A stretch of 64,000 bases of DNA from assembly GCF_900106525.1 (NCBI RefSeq), contig NZ_FNOG01000012.1, positions 32,103 through 96,102 of the forward strand. Reading direction: 5' to 3'. Shown piece by piece: positions 9,860 to 21,783 of the stretch. The notes under the pieces are model-generated. The model ran no database searches, was not told the origin of the DNA, and saw only the letters and a list, made by a program, of their open reading frames with translations. The translations under genes were made by a program, and so were the position numbers. Each line of letters starts with the position of its first letter. The first letter of the stretch is position 1. Source of the DNA: Lysobacter enzymogenes. GTDB taxonomy: Bacteria > Pseudomonadota > Gammaproteobacteria > Xanthomonadales > Xanthomonadaceae.

Positions 9860-11371
9860 TCATGCTGTGGCGCGCTGTGCGATGTAACGCTGCAAAGCGT
9901 CACGGCCGGCTGCGTCGAAGCGCAGGCCGAGCTTGGAGCGCCGCCACAGGATGTCCTCGGCGGTGCGCGCCCATTCGAAGTCGATCAGGTAGTCCACTTC
10001 GGCCTGGTAGAGGTCGGCGCCGAAGCGCTGGCCGAGGTCTTCCAGGCGCACGCAGCTCTCGACGATGCGCAGCGCGCGGCTGCCGTAGTTGCGGCACAGA
10101 CGGTAGGCCAGCGGATCCGGCAGCCACGGCCGGCGTAGGCTGAAATCCTCGAAAAACCCCTCGAAATCGGCGTTCGGCAGGTCGCCGCCGGGCAGTTTGG
10201 AGGCGCCGGTCCAGGCCGGGCGGCGGTTGCCCAGCAGCGGCGCCAGGGTGTCGCAGGCCTCTTCGGCGAGCTTGCGCGCGGTGGTGATCTTGCCGCCGAA
10301 CACGCTCAGCAGCGGCGCGCCTTCGCGGTCGAGGTCGAGCACGTAGTCGCGGGTGATCTGCGAGGCCTTGTCGCTGTCGTCGTCGAGCAGCGGGCGCACG
10401 CCGCTGTAAGTCCACACCACGTCTTCGGACAGCACCGGGCGCTGGAAATAGCGCGAGGCGGCGGCGCACAGGTAGTCGATCTCCTCGCCGGAGATGCGCG
10501 GCGCCGACGGGTCTTCGCGATAGTCGACGTCGGTGGTGCCGATCAGGGTGTAGTCGTGTTCGTAGGGAATCGCGAACACGATGCGGCGGTCGGGCTGCTG
10601 GAAGATGTAGGCGTGGTCGTGCTCGAACAGCCGCGGCACGACGATGTGGCTGCCCTTGATCAGGCGCAGGTTGCGCTTGTGCGCGACGTGCGCGACCCGG
10701 TCGAGAAAGCTCGCCGCCCACGGGCCGGTGGCGTTGACCAGGGCGCGCGCGCGGACCGTGCGTACCGCGCCGTCGGCGCCGCGCAGCTGCGCGTCCCAGT
10801 GCGCCGCGCCGCGTTCGGCCGCGACGCAGGCGGTGCGCACGGACACTTGCGCGCCGCGCTCGGCCGCGTCCATCGCGTTGAGCACCGACAACCGCGCGTC
10901 CTGCACCCAGGCGTCGGAATAGACGAAGCCGCGGCTGAACTCCTCGCGCAGCGCGCGCCCGGCGATGTGCTTGCGCAGGTTGACCGAGCGCGAACCCGGC
11001 AGGTCGCGGCTGCGGCGTCCGCCGAGGCGGTCGTAGAGGAACAGGCCGATGCGGATCATCCACGCCGGGCGCAGATGCGGCTGGTGCGGCAGCACGAAGC
11101 GCAGCGGCCAGATGATGTGCGGGGCCATGCGCAGCAGGCGCTTGCGTTCGGCCAGGGCCTTGCCGACCAGGGCGAATTCGAACTGTTCCAGATAGCGCAG
11201 GCCGCCGTGGATGAGCTTGGTGCTGGCGCTGGAGGTGTGCGAGGCGATGTCGCCCTGTTCGCACAGGATCACGGACAAACCGCGTCCTGCCGCGTCGCGC
11301 GCGATCGCTGCGCCGTTGATGCCGCCGCCGACGATCAGCAGGTCGGCCGTGGGTACTTCTGTTTCGGTCAT
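9860..11371 (-). CDS. glpD: aerobic glycerol-3-phosphate dehydrogenase
   Basis: FAD enzyme at the inner membrane that oxidises glycerol-3-phosphate to dihydroxyacetone phosphate and feeds the quinone pool. I start at 11371 (MTETEVPTADLL), giving 503 residues, close to the usual length; the frame is open to 11440. The FAD fold is clear (LLIVGGGINGAAIARDAAGR), followed by the family motif STKLIHGGLRYLE and GTTDVDYREDPSAP. It is the first gene of the glp unit and supplies the step after GlpK. Confidence 0.97.
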   Translation of the reverse strand: MTETEVPTADLLIVGGGINGAAIARDAAGRGLSVILCEQGDIASHTSSASTKLIHGGLRYLEQFEFALVGKALAERKRLLRMAPHIIWPLRFVLPHQPHLRPAWMIRIGLFLYDRLGGRRSRDLPGSRSVNLRKHIAGRALREEFSRGFVYSDAWVQDARLSVLNAMDAAERGAQVSVRTACVAAERGAAHWDAQLRGADGAVRTVRARALVNATGPWAASFLDRVAHVAHKRNLRLIKGSHIVVPRLFEHDHAYIFQQPDRRIVFAIPYEHDYTLIGTTDVDYREDPSAPRISGEEIDYLCAAASRYFQRPVLSEDVVWTYSGVRPLLDDDSDKASQITRDYVLDLDREGAPLLSVFGGKITTARKLAEEACDTLAPLLGNRRPAWTGASKLPGGDLPNADFEGFFEDFSLRRPWLPDPLAYRLCRNYGSRALRIVESCVRLEDLGQRFGADLYQAEVDYLIDFEWARTAEDILWRRSKLGLRFDAAGRDALQRYIAQRATA

Positions 11372-11697
11372 GCGGCTTCGGGGCGCGTTCGCGTCTGGCT
11401 GCGGGCTGCTTGGCGCCGGCCCAGGGTGCCTCGGGATCATGGCACAGCGTGATGCGGCGATTGTTGCCTGGGTTCACATCAATGACGGGTGAGGGATCGA
11501 TGTCGGTCGTGGACTGGAGGCACAAAAAAGAAGCCCGATGCGGGGGGGCATCGGGCGAGGGGATGGTGTTGCTGGAGAGAGCGGTGGGGTTCGCTTTGTT
11601 ATGAGTGGCGGACCGTCGTGGTGCATGGAGTTCGCATCGTTCGCAGGCCATCGCGGCCGCGTCCCTCTCCCGCGCGGGAGAGGGACGCCGGGCGCGC
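11372..11697. other. intergenic region between glpD and leuB
   Basis: It contains the terminator of the leu end of the branched-chain operon (11524-11556) and a short palindrome of the CCCTCTCCCGCGCGGGAGAGGG type at 11666-11688. The glpD promoter must also lie here, because both flanking genes are on the minus strand. I see no small gene. Confidence 0.6.
11524..11556 (-). terminator. intrinsic terminator after leuB
   Basis: On the minus strand GCCCGATGC and GCATCGGGC (11533-11556) form a perfect 9-bp stem with a C-rich loop, followed by TTCTTTTTT. This is a textbook intrinsic terminator at the end of the ilv-leu unit, about 140 bp after the leuB stop. Confidence 0.88.
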
Positions 11698-12786
11698 TCA
11701 GTCGCGCAGTTCGGCGACGTGGCAGGGCAGGTCGAGCTGGGCCTGCACCGCGGCGGTGACCTCGGCGGTGGTCGCCGCTTCGCCCGCGGGCGCGAGGTCG
11801 GCGGTCAGCACGCCGGCGTCGAGCACCGCGGCCACGGCCTGTTCGATGCAGGCCGCTTCGGCCTCCAGGCCCAGCGAGTGGCGCAGCAGCAGCGCGGCGC
11901 TGAGGATGGTGCCGCAGGGATTGGCGATGCCGCGGCCGGCGATGTCCGGGGCCGAGCCGTGGATCGGCTCGTACAGGCCGACCTTGCCTTCGCCCAGCGA
12001 CGCCGACGGCAGCAGGCCGAGCGAACCGGCCAGCATCGAAGCCTCGTCGGTGAGGATGTCGCCGAACATGTTCTCGGTGACGATGACATCGAACGCGCGC
12101 GGCTTGGCGATCAGGTGCATGGCCATCGAATCGACCAGCTGATGCTCCAAGGTCACGTCGGGGAATTCCTCGCGCGCCACCCTGGATGCGACTTCGCGCC
12201 ACAGCCGCGAGGTTTCCAGCACGTTGGCCTTGTCCACGCTGACCACGTGGCTGCGGCGGCCGCGCGCCAGCTCGCAGGCGCGGCGCACCACGCGCTCGAT
12301 CTCGGCCACGCTGTACTCGCACAGATCGCTGGCGCTGGTGTCGCTGCGCTGCTTGTCGCCGAAATAGATGCCGCCGGTGAGTTCGCGCACGACGATCAGG
12401 TCGACCCCGGCCAGCAGATGCGGCTTGATCGGCGAGGCGCCCAGGGTGGCCGCGTGCGGCTGCACCGGGCGCAGGTTGGCGTACAGGCCCAGACCCTTGC
12501 GCAGCGCCAGCAGGCCTTGCTCGGGGCGCACCTTGGCCTTGGGGTCGGACCACTTCGGGCCGCCGACCGCGCCGAGCAGCACGGCGTCCGCGCGCTGGCA
12601 GGCCTGCAGCGTGGCCGCCGGCAGCGGCTCGCCGGTGGCGTCGATGGCGGCGCCGCCGATCAGATGGCGATGCAACTGGAACTGATGGCGATAACGGGTG
12701 GCGACCGCCTGCAGTACCTGGACCGCGGCGGCGGTGACTTCCGGACCGATGCCGTCGCCTTCGAGAACGACGATGTCAGCGCGCAT
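11698..12786 (-). CDS. leuB: 3-isopropylmalate dehydrogenase
   Basis: Oxidises and decarboxylates 3-isopropylmalate with NAD in leucine synthesis. At 362 residues it has the normal length. Seen motifs: [18 protein letters not shown] at the start, [12 protein letters not shown], the substrate region [12 protein letters not shown] and the nucleotide region [18 protein letters not shown]. Its start overlaps the leuD end by 11 bp. It is the last gene of the long ilv-leu unit. Confidence 0.98.
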   Translation of the reverse strand: MRADIVVLEGDGIGPEVTAAAVQVLQAVATRYRHQFQLHRHLIGGAAIDATGEPLPAATLQACQRADAVLLGAVGGPKWSDPKAKVRPEQGLLALRKGLGLYANLRPVQPHAATLGASPIKPHLLAGVDLIVVRELTGGIYFGDKQRSDTSASDLCEYSVAEIERVVRRACELARGRRSHVVSVDKANVLETSRLWREVASRVAREEFPDVTLEHQLVDSMAMHLIAKPRAFDVIVTENMFGDILTDEASMLAGSLGLLPSASLGEGKVGLYEPIHGSAPDIAGRGIANPCGTILSAALLLRHSLGLEAEAACIEQAVAAVLDAGVLTADLAPAGEAATTAEVTAAVQAQLDLPCHVAELRD

Positions 12787-13399
12787 GGACTTGCTCCTGT
12801 GAAAACGATGCTTGTTGGGCCGCGGCGCGGCGTTGTTCGAACCCGTGGATGGCGTCGAGCTGGCGCAGCAGGTAGCCGAGCTGGTCGACGCCTTCGAGCA
12901 GGCAGGTCTGGGCGAAGGCGTCGAGCGGGAACGGCGCGCTGCGCCCGTCGGGCAGGTGCAGGCGGCGCTCGCGCACGTCGATGCGCAGCTCGATGCCGGG
13001 CTGGTCCAGCAGTTCGTCGAGCAGGTCTTGCTCGACCACGATCGGCAGCAGGCCGTTCTTGAGCGAGTTGCTGCGGAAGATGTCGGCGATCTCGCTGCTG
13101 ATGACCGCGCGCAGGCCCAGGTCGGTCAGCGCCCACGGCGCGTGCTCGCGCGAGGAGCCGCAGCCGAAGTTGCGCCCGGCCACCAGGATCGCGGCGCCGG
13201 CGTTGGCCGGCTTGTTGAGTTCGAACTCCGGGTTGGGCGAGCCGTCGGCGAGGTAGCGCCAGTCGTTGAAGGCGAACTTGCCCAGGCCCTTGCGCTCGGT
13301 CGTGGTCAGAAAGCGCGCTGGGATGATCTGGTCGGTGTCGATGTTGCGTTCGCGCAGCACTACGGTGCGCGAGACGACTTCGGAAAAACCGGCGGACAT
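12776..13399 (-). CDS. leuD: 3-isopropylmalate dehydratase small subunit
   Basis: Small subunit of the LeuCD isomerase that turns 2- into 3-isopropylmalate. The 207 residues include the family signature [20 protein letters not shown] and the [11 protein letters not shown] substrate loop. The frame is open far upstream; the start at 13399 is fixed by family length and because its A is shared with the leuC stop (TAATG), which implies tight coupling of the two subunits. Confidence 0.97.
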   Translation of the reverse strand: MSAGFSEVVSRTVVLRERNIDTDQIIPARFLTTTERKGLGKFAFNDWRYLADGSPNPEFELNKPANAGAAILVAGRNFGCGSSREHAPWALTDLGLRAVISSEIADIFRSNSLKNGLLPIVVEQDLLDELLDQPGIELRIDVRERRLHLPDGRSAPFPLDAFAQTCLLEGVDQLGYLLRQLDAIHGFEQRRAAAQQASFSQEQVHAR

Positions 13400-14829
13400 T
13401 ACGCAACCTCCTTCACAGCGTCGAGATAGTCGCGCGGATCGACCACGTGCCCGGCCACGGCGCAGGCCGCGGCGGTCAGCGGCGAGGCCAGCAGGGTGCG
13501 CGCGCCCTTGCCCTGGCGGCCTTCGAAATTTCGGTTGCTGGTGGACACGGCCAACTGGCCGGCGCCGACCAGGTCGCCGTTCATGGCGATGCACATCGAG
13601 CAGCCCGGCTCGCGCCATTCGGCGCCGGCCGCGCGCACCACCGCATCGATGCCCTCGGCTTCGGCGGCGCGCTTGACCTGTTCGGAACCGGGCACCACCA
13701 GCATGCGCACGCGCGGATGCACGCGGCGCCCGCGCAGCACCTGCGCAGCCTGGCGCAGATCGGACAGGCGCGAGTTGGTGCAGCTGCCGACGAACACCAC
13801 GTCCACCGGCCGCCCGGCCATCGCCGCGCCGCCGTCGAAGCCCATGTAGGCCAGCGCCTTGGCTTCGTCGGCGTCGTTCGCCTGCGGCAGGTGCGCGTCG
13901 ATCGCTGCGACCTGGCCCGGGTGCGTGCCCCAGGTCAGGGTCGGCTTGATCGCGCTGGCGTGGATGCGCACTTCGCGGTCGAACTGCGCGCCCTCGTCGG
14001 TCTTGAACTCGCTCCAGCGCGCGACCGCGCGCTCCCAGTCGGCGCCGCGCGGCGCGCGCGGGGTCTGCGCGAGGTAGTCGAAGGTGGTCTGATCGGGTGC
14101 GATCAGGCCGGCGCGCGCGCCGGCCTCGATCGACATGTTGCACACGGTCATGCGCTCGTCCATCGACAGCGCGCGGATGGTCGAGCCGCGGTACTCGATG
14201 ACGTGGCCGGTGCCGCCGTTGACGCCGATCGCGCCGATGATGTGCAGGATCAAGTCCTTGGCGCCGACGCCGGGCGCCAGTTCGCCTTCGACATTGATCG
14301 CCAGGGTCTTGGGCTTGCGCTGCAGCAGGCACTGGGTGGCCAGCACGTGGCCGACCTCGCTGGTGCCGATGCCGAAGGCCAGCGCGCCGAACGCGCCGTG
14401 GGTGGCGGTGTGGCTGTCGCCGCAAACGATGGTCTGGCCGGGCTGGGTCAGGCCCAGTTCCGGGCCGATCACGTGGACGATGCCGCGATGGTCGCTGTCG
14501 TAATCGAACAGCTCGACGCCGTGGCGCGCGCAGTTGCGGCGCAGGGTGTCGACCTGGTTTTCGGCTTCGGCGGTGTAGTAGGGCAGGCGGCCGTCAGCGC
14601 CGGCGGGCAGGGTCGGGGTGGAATGGTCGAGCGTGCCCTTGGTCAGATCCGGGCGGCGCGGCGAGAGCCCGCGCGATTCCAGTTCGGCGAAGGCCTGCGG
14701 CGAGGTCACTTCGTGGATCAGGTGCAGGTCGATGTACAGCACCGCCGGCGCGGCCTCGGATTCGGGCGCGACCAGGTGGGCGGTCCACAGTTTGTCGAAC
14801 AGCGTGGTGGGTTGAGTGGCTGAAGTCAT
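13399..14829 (-). CDS. leuC: 3-isopropylmalate dehydratase large subunit
   Basis: Aconitase-family large subunit of isopropylmalate isomerase, 476 residues. The iron-sulfur ligand segments are visible as VGSCTNSR and [22 protein letters not shown] and [24 protein letters not shown] are also typical. It is separated from leuA by 144 bp filled with palindromic repeats and shares one base with leuD. Confidence 0.98.
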   Translation of the reverse strand: MTSATQPTTLFDKLWTAHLVAPESEAAPAVLYIDLHLIHEVTSPQAFAELESRGLSPRRPDLTKGTLDHSTPTLPAGADGRLPYYTAEAENQVDTLRRNCARHGVELFDYDSDHRGIVHVIGPELGLTQPGQTIVCGDSHTATHGAFGALAFGIGTSEVGHVLATQCLLQRKPKTLAINVEGELAPGVGAKDLILHIIGAIGVNGGTGHVIEYRGSTIRALSMDERMTVCNMSIEAGARAGLIAPDQTTFDYLAQTPRAPRGADWERAVARWSEFKTDEGAQFDREVRIHASAIKPTLTWGTHPGQVAAIDAHLPQANDADEAKALAYMGFDGGAAMAGRPVDVVFVGSCTNSRLSDLRQAAQVLRGRRVHPRVRMLVVPGSEQVKRAAEAEGIDAVVRAAGAEWREPGCSMCIAMNGDLVGAGQLAVSTSNRNFEGRQGKGARTLLASPLTAAACAVAGHVVDPRDYLDAVKEVA

Positions 14830-14874
14830 GATGGAGGCGACTATGGCTCTAGGCGTTGAAGGTGTTTGATGCGT

Positions 14875-14963
14875 CCTTCTCCCGCGAGCGGGAGAAGGTG
14901 GCCCGAAGGGCCGGATGAGGGCGTGCCCTCACCCCAACCCCTCTCCCGCGAGCGGGAGAGGGG
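14875..14963. repeat. two CTCCCGCGAGCGGGAG palindromes between leuA and leuC
   Basis: CCTTCTCCC...GGGAGAAGG (14875-14898) and CCCCTCTCCC...GGGAGAGGGG (14938-14963) are near-identical perfect palindromes. The spacer between them can also fold (GGCCC-GAA-GGGCC near 14901). The same family occurs at 11666 and, in a larger form, at 62081-62256. It is the only large break inside the ilv-leu unit. Confidence 0.85.
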
Positions 14964-14973
14964 CTTTGATAAT

Positions 14974-16574
<1,601 letters not shown>

Positions 16575-16578
<4 letters not shown>

Positions 16579-17696
16579 GCGGGGACATCCTCTGTAACGG
16601 TGCGATGCGGGGAAGGGGAAGAAGAAGGGGGCGACGCGGCCGCGCGCGGCGGCGGCAGATTGGCGAGCTTGTAAATGTCCGCCTCGATGGTGGCGCCGGC
16701 ACGCGACAGCGAGGTGTCGCGATTGCGACGGCGCGGCCGCCGCGGTGCGCGCGGTCGCACATCCGACAACAGCTGCGCCAGCACGAGGGCGTCGAGATTG
16801 CCGCCGGAGACCACCGCGCACTTGCGCTTGGCGGCGATGCGGCGGCCGGCGGCCAGCGCCAGCGCGCCGGCGCCTTCGGCGATGATGTGTTCTTCCAGCG
16901 CCAGCCGGACCAGGGTTTCGCGCAGCTCGGCTTCGCGCACGATCACCACGTCGTCCAGCAACTGCGACAGCAGGCGTTCGGTCAGGCGGCCGGGGTCTTT
17001 CACCCGCACGCCGTCGGCCAGGGTCGCGGCCGGTTCGATCAGGCGGCGGTCGCCGCGCAGCGCGCGCGCCATCGAGTCCACGCCTTCGACCTGCGCGCCG
17101 ATGATGCGCACGCCCTGGGATTTCAGCGCCAACGCCACGCCGGCAGCGAGGCCGCCGCCGCCGATCGGCACCAGCACCACGTCGGGCGCGAACGCGGCCA
17201 GCTCCAGGCCGACCGTGCCTTGGCCGGCGATCACATCGGGGTCGTCGAAGGCCGACAGCAGGCGGTAGTCGTGCTGCTGCGCCAGTTCGATGGCGAAGGC
17301 CTTGGCTTCGTCGTAGGTCTCGCCGTGCAGGCGCACGGTCGCGCCCCAGTGGGCGACGCCGGCGATCTTGGTCTGCGGCGCGCAGCGCGGCATCACCGTG
17401 ATCGCGTTCACGCCCAGGCGGTAGGCGGCCCAGGCCAGGCCCTGGGCGTGGTTGCCGGCCGAGGCGGCGATCACCGGACGGTGGTCGCCGCGTTCGCGCG
17501 CGGCCAGCAGCGCGTTGAGCGCGCCGCGCACCTTGTAGGAACCGGTGCGCTGCAGGTTTTCCAACTTCAGCCAGCAGCCGAAGCGTTCGGCATGATGCAG
17601 CGGGGTGACGGCGAGGTAGCGGCGCAGCCGCGCCTGCGCCGCCAGCAGATCGGCGGCGCCGACGGTCGTCTCGGTGCGTACTACGTCGCCGTCCAT
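16575..17696 (-). CDS. ilvA: threonine dehydratase, catalytic domain only
   Basis: PLP enzyme making 2-oxobutyrate from threonine for isoleucine. PLP lysine motif [12 protein letters not shown] and the phosphate loop [15 protein letters not shown] are clear. The start at 17696 gives 373 residues and leaves a 2-bp gap after ilvE. The biosynthetic enzyme of enteric bacteria is about 510 residues with two ACT-like domains; here the catalytic domain is followed only by an Arg/Pro/Ser-rich tail of about 55 residues. Feedback by isoleucine may therefore be absent or work differently. Its place inside the ilv operon argues for a biosynthetic role. Confidence 0.92.
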
Positions 17697-17698
17697 GC

Positions 17699-18730
17699 TC
17701 AGACCGCCGTCAGCCAGTGCGCGTAGCGGCCGTCCTGGCCGCGCACGACCTGGGCGTACAGCGCCGCCAGTTCGCGGGTGACCGGGTTGTCGCCGAACTC
17801 GCGGCGGTCCAGCACGCTGATCGCGCAGGCTTCGGCCGCGGTGCCGCAGACGAAGACTTCGTCGGCATCCAGCAGCTCGTGCAGGGTGACTTCGCGCGAC
17901 TGCGCGCCCGACAGCGCGATCATGGTGTCGCGGGTGATGCCCGGCAGCGCGTCGCGATGCTCGACCGAGGTCACTTCGCCGTTCTTGACCATGAACACGT
18001 TGGCGCCGGTGCACTCGACCACATAGCCCTTGTCGTCGGTGAACAGCGCCTCGTCGAAACCGCGCTGCTTGGCTTCGCGCTTGGCCAGGATCGAATTGAC
18101 GTAGGCGCCCGACAGCTTCAGCGGCGGCAGCGAGGTCGCCGGATTGCGCTTCCACGGCGACACGGTCAGGCGCGTGCGCGCGCCGCCCAGATGCACGACC
18201 TTGGCCAGGGTGGCGACCATCAGGTGCTGGGTCAGCGGGTCGACGTCCAGGCCGATCGTGCCGGTGCCCATCCAGGTCAGCGGGCGGATGTAGGCGTCGC
18301 GGTGGCCGTTGGCGCGCAGCGTGTCCAGCACCGCGCGGCCGGCGCGTTCGATATCGAACTCGATGCCGAACATGTCCGCGCCCTTGCGCATGCGCTCCAG
18401 GTGCTCGGGCAGGCGGAACACCGCCGCGCCGCCGTCGGCGGTGGCGTAGCTGCGGATGCCTTCGAACACCGCGGTGCCGTAGTGCATGGCGTGGGTGGTC
18501 AGCGGCGCTTCGGGGGCGTCGGCGGTGATGAACTTGCCGTCGAACCAAACGAGAGGTTGGCGTTGGGAAACCGGGACTTCGCTGCGAGCGCGGGACTCAG
18601 AGCTTTCTGCCGCATCGAAAGCCTCACCGCTGCGGCTCGGCGCCTGCGAACGCTCGCGCACGGCCGCAGCGGCCTGCGCCGGCGACTGCGCGGCTTCGGG
18701 ACGTTCCAGAACTTCGGTGTTCATGTGCAT
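17699..18730 (-). CDS. ilvE: branched-chain amino acid aminotransferase
   Basis: Class IV PLP transaminase for the last step to valine, isoleucine and leucine, 343 residues. The enzyme core begins near residue 57 with [10 protein letters not shown] and carries [13 protein letters not shown], the candidate PLP lysine in [13 protein letters not shown], and [10 protein letters not shown]. About 50 low-complexity residues rich in Ala, Glu and Ser come first, longer than usual. An internal Met at residue 3 is an alternative start. The gene overlaps the ilvM end by 10 bp. Confidence 0.95.
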   Translation of the reverse strand: MHMNTEVLERPEAAQSPAQAAAAVRERSQAPSRSGEAFDAAESSESRARSEVPVSQRQPLVWFDGKFITADAPEAPLTTHAMHYGTAVFEGIRSYATADGGAAVFRLPEHLERMRKGADMFGIEFDIERAGRAVLDTLRANGHRDAYIRPLTWMGTGTIGLDVDPLTQHLMVATLAKVVHLGGARTRLTVSPWKRNPATSLPPLKLSGAYVNSILAKREAKQRGFDEALFTDDKGYVVECTGANVFMVKNGEVTSVEHRDALPGITRDTMIALSGAQSREVTLHELLDADEVFVCGTAAEACAISVLDRREFGDNPVTRELAALYAQVVRGQDGRYAHWLTAV

Positions 18731-18957
18731 GAGGAAACCTCGACAGCAAGACAGTCGTAGAGCTTGGCGAGCTGGCTCTGCAGCGCGGTGTCGGCGCGGT
18801 CGCCTTCCACCGTCATGCGCAGGTGCCAGCGGTCGCCGTCGGGTTGCGCCTCGCCGTCCACCGACAGGGGACGGAAGCCGCGGCGTTCGGCGGCGCCCAA
18901 TACCCGGGCCAGGGCGCCTTCGGCCTGGCGCAGGGTCAGATCAAGCTGGTATCGCAT
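18721..18957 (-). CDS. ilvM: acetolactate synthase small subunit, ACT domain (IlvM-like)
   Basis: A 78-residue protein with one ACT-domain pattern (MRYQLDLTLRQAEGALARVL, then a beta-rich half ending LAKLYDCLAVEV). ACT subunits bind and regulate acetolactate synthase. Size and position directly after ilvG match IlvM rather than the larger IlvN/IlvH. It overlaps ilvG by 17 bp and ilvE by 10 bp, so all three are probably coupled. Confidence 0.9.
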   Translation of the reverse strand: MRYQLDLTLRQAEGALARVLGAAERRGFRPLSVDGEAQPDGDRWHLRMTVEGDRADTALQSQLAKLYDCLAVEVSSCT

Positions 18958-20692
18958 GGGCGCTCTCCTGTTCGGCGGCGGGGGGCGTCAGGCTGACGAT
19001 CGCGTCGGCGTCGTTGGCTTCCGGATCCAGCATCTGCGCGTTGTTGTGGTTCGGCGGAACCAGCGGCCAGACGTTGGCGGCCTGGTCGATGGCCACGTGC
19101 AGCAGCACGGGGCCGGGGGTATCGAGCATGTAAGTCAGCGCTTCTTCGACCGAATCGGCGCGGTCGACGTACATCGCCTTGATCCCGAACGCTGCGGCGA
19201 TCGCGCAGAAGTCCGGGTTGTCGGACAGGTCGATCTCCGAATAGCGGCGTTCGAAGAACAGTTCCTGCCACTGCCGCACCATGCCCAGGGCCTGGTTGTC
19301 GAGCAGCACGATCTTCACCGGCAGGCGATAGCGGGCGATGGTCGCCAGCTCCTGCACGTTCATCAGGAACGAGCCGTCGCCGCTGACGCAGATCACGGTC
19401 GCTTCCGGATTTTCCAACTGCGCGCCCAGCGCGGCCGGCACGCCGAAGCCCATCGCGCCCAGGCCGCCGCTGGTCAGGTGCTTGCGCGGGTCGTCGAAGC
19501 GCCAATGCTGGGCGACCCACATCTGGTGCTGGCCGACATCGCAGGCGACCACCGCCTGCGGCGCGCGCTCGGACAGCGTGCGCAGCAGCGCCGGTGCGTA
19601 CACGGTTTCGCCCGGCGCGTCGTAGCGCGGCGCGCACTCGCGCTTGCGCTGCAGGCAGGTATCGCGCCAGGCGCGGCGGGCGCCGCCGTTGCGGCCCTGC
19701 AACTGCGCGGTGATCGCCGGGGTCAGCGCGTCCAGCGAGCGGCGCAGGCAACCGCGCACGCCGGCGTCGGCGTGGCGCAGCTTGCCGATCTCGCAGGCGT
19801 CCAGGTCCATGTGCACCACCCGCGCGTTCGGCGCGAACTCGGCCAGCTTGCCTGTGGCGCGGTCGTCGAAGCGCGCGCCGACCACGATCAGCAGATCGCA
19901 TTCCTGCACCGACAGATTGGCGGCGCGGTTGCCGTGCATCCCGAGCATCCCCAGGTTCAGGGCGTGATCGGCCGGCAGCGCGCCCAATCCCTTCAGCGTC
20001 AGCACCGCCGGAATCTGGCTGCCCTCGACGAAGGCGCGGAACGACTCGACCGCGCCGCCCAGCGAGATGCCGCCGCCGCCGTAGACCAGCGGTTTGCGTG
20101 CGTGCGCGATCAGCGCCGCGGCCTCGTGGTAGGACGCGTCCGGCGCCGCCGGAACCGCATCGGTGGGCAGCGGCGTGTGCGCGGGCAGATGCGAAGCGTC
20201 GGCGTTCTGCACGTCCTTGGGCAGATCGATCAGCACCGGACCCGGCCGGCCCGAACGCGCCAGCCGGAACGCTTCGCCGAGCATGCGCGGCAGGTCGTCA
20301 ACGCTGCGCGCCAGGAAGCTGTGCTTGACGATCGGCAGGGTCATGCCGAACACGTCCAGTTCCTGGAACGCATCGGTGCCCATCAGCGAGGTCGCGACCT
20401 GGCCGGTGATGCAGACCATCGGCACCGAGTCCAGCATCGCATCGGCGATGCCGGTGACCAGGTTCGACGCGCCAGGGCCGGAGGTGGCTACGCAAACGCC
20501 GACTCGCCCGCTGGCACGGGCGTAGCCGTTGGCCGCGAAAGCCGCGCCTTGCTCGTGGCGGACCAGAATGTGCTTCAGGTCCGAGCCGTGCAGGGCGTCG
20601 TAGAAAGGCATGATCGTGCCGCCCGGATAACCGAACAGCGTATCCACGCCTTCTGCGGCCAGCGCTTGCGCCAGCCAGCGGGCACCGTTCAT
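18941..20692 (-). CDS. ilvG: acetolactate synthase large subunit
   Basis: ThDP- and FAD-dependent enzyme joining two pyruvates, or pyruvate and 2-oxobutyrate. Start at 20692 ([16 protein letters not shown]) gives 583 residues. Seen: the catalytic Glu segment [32 protein letters not shown], the FAD region, and the ThDP motif GDGSFLMNVQELATIA ending in LLDN. The start ATG shares its A with the ilvC stop (TGATG). The C-terminal tail is short and acidic. Confidence 0.97.
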   Translation of the reverse strand: MNGARWLAQALAAEGVDTLFGYPGGTIMPFYDALHGSDLKHILVRHEQGAAFAANGYARASGRVGVCVATSGPGASNLVTGIADAMLDSVPMVCITGQVATSLMGTDAFQELDVFGMTLPIVKHSFLARSVDDLPRMLGEAFRLARSGRPGPVLIDLPKDVQNADASHLPAHTPLPTDAVPAAPDASYHEAAALIAHARKPLVYGGGGISLGGAVESFRAFVEGSQIPAVLTLKGLGALPADHALNLGMLGMHGNRAANLSVQECDLLIVVGARFDDRATGKLAEFAPNARVVHMDLDACEIGKLRHADAGVRGCLRRSLDALTPAITAQLQGRNGGARRAWRDTCLQRKRECAPRYDAPGETVYAPALLRTLSERAPQAVVACDVGQHQMWVAQHWRFDDPRKHLTSGGLGAMGFGVPAALGAQLENPEATVICVSGDGSFLMNVQELATIARYRLPVKIVLLDNQALGMVRQWQELFFERRYSEIDLSDNPDFCAIAAAFGIKAMYVDRADSVEEALTYMLDTPGPVLLHVAIDQAANVWPLVPPNHNNAQMLDPEANDADAIVSLTPPAAEQESAHAIPA

Positions 20693-21726
20693 CAGGCGGC
20701 CTCTTCCTGTCGTTCGCCGCGCGACGCGGCCGGGGCGGCCGCCGGAGCGGCCGCGGTCTTGGGAGCGTTGTCCAGCCACTTCATGTTCGCGCGCAGCTTC
20801 TTGCCGACCGCTTCGATCGGGTGTTCCAGGTCGCCGCGCTTGAGCGCCTTGTAGTTGGCGTTGCCCGAGGCGTATTCGGCGATCCACTGCTTGGCGAAGG
20901 TGCCGTCCTGGATCTCGGTCAGCACCTTGCGCATCTGCGCCTTGGTGTTGTCGTCGACGACGTAGCTGCCGCGGGTCAGCGCGCCGTACTGGGCGGTCTC
21001 GCTGATGAACTCGTGCATGCGGGTGATGCCGCCTTCGTAGAACAGGTCGACGATCAGCTTCAGCTCGTGCAGGCACTCGTAATAGGCCACTTCCGGCTGA
21101 TAGCCGGCTTCGACCAGGGTTTCCCAGCCGGCCTGGACCAGCTTGGTCGCGCCGCCGCACAGCACCGCCTGTTCGCCGAACAGGTCGGTCTCGGTCTCTT
21201 CCTTGAACGTGGTCTTGATCGCGTTCTGGCGCGCGCCGCCGATGCCGGCGCAGTAGGTCAGGGCGAACTCTTCGGCGCGGCCGCTGGTGTCCTGATGCAC
21301 GGCGTAGACGCTGGGCACGCCGCGGCCGATCTCGTACTCGCGGCGCACCAGTGCGCCCGGGCCCTTGGGCGCGACCAAAACCACGTCGAGGTCGGCGCGC
21401 GGCGCGATCTGGCCGTAATGCACGTTGAAGCCGTGCGCGAACAGCAGGCAGGCGCCTTCGCGGATGTTCGGCTCGATCACGTCGCGATAGAGCTGCGCCT
21501 GGACCATGTCCGGCGTGAGCACGGCGACCAGGTCGGCGTCGGCGACCGCTTCGGCCGGATTCTTGACGGTGAAGCCGTCGGCCTTGGCCTTGATCTCGGT
21601 CGGGCCGCCCGGGCGCAGGCCTACGGTGACGTCGAAGCCGGAATCGCGCAGGTTGAGCGCGTGGGCGCGGCCCTGGCTGCCGTAGCCGACGACGGCGATC
21701 TTGGGACGGGAGGCGGTGCTGGTCAT
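20692..21726 (-). CDS. ilvC: ketol-acid reductoisomerase (class I)
   Basis: NADPH-dependent isomeroreductase of the valine/isoleucine pathway, 344 residues, the class I size. The dinucleotide fold [21 protein letters not shown] opens the protein, and [25 protein letters not shown] follows. The last 25 residues are an Ala/Pro-rich extension that looks non-catalytic. The 57-bp gap to ilvD is purine-rich (GAGGAGTGAG repeats). Confidence 0.98.
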   Translation of the reverse strand: MTSTASRPKIAVVGYGSQGRAHALNLRDSGFDVTVGLRPGGPTEIKAKADGFTVKNPAEAVADADLVAVLTPDMVQAQLYRDVIEPNIREGACLLFAHGFNVHYGQIAPRADLDVVLVAPKGPGALVRREYEIGRGVPSVYAVHQDTSGRAEEFALTYCAGIGGARQNAIKTTFKEETETDLFGEQAVLCGGATKLVQAGWETLVEAGYQPEVAYYECLHELKLIVDLFYEGGITRMHEFISETAQYGALTRGSYVVDDNTKAQMRKVLTEIQDGTFAKQWIAEYASGNANYKALKRGDLEHPIEAVGKKLRANMKWLDNAPKTAAAPAAAPAASRGERQEEAA

Positions 21727-21783
21727 GGCGGGATCTCGTAGGGAGGAGTGAGCGGAGAGAAGTGAGGAGTGAGGCAGAGCGGG

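Noticed and set aside
21727..21783. GAGGAGTGAG-rich stretch before ilvC as possible extra ribosome sites or promoter
   Set aside because: Looks like low-complexity intergenic sequence; ilvC is well placed within the operon without it.
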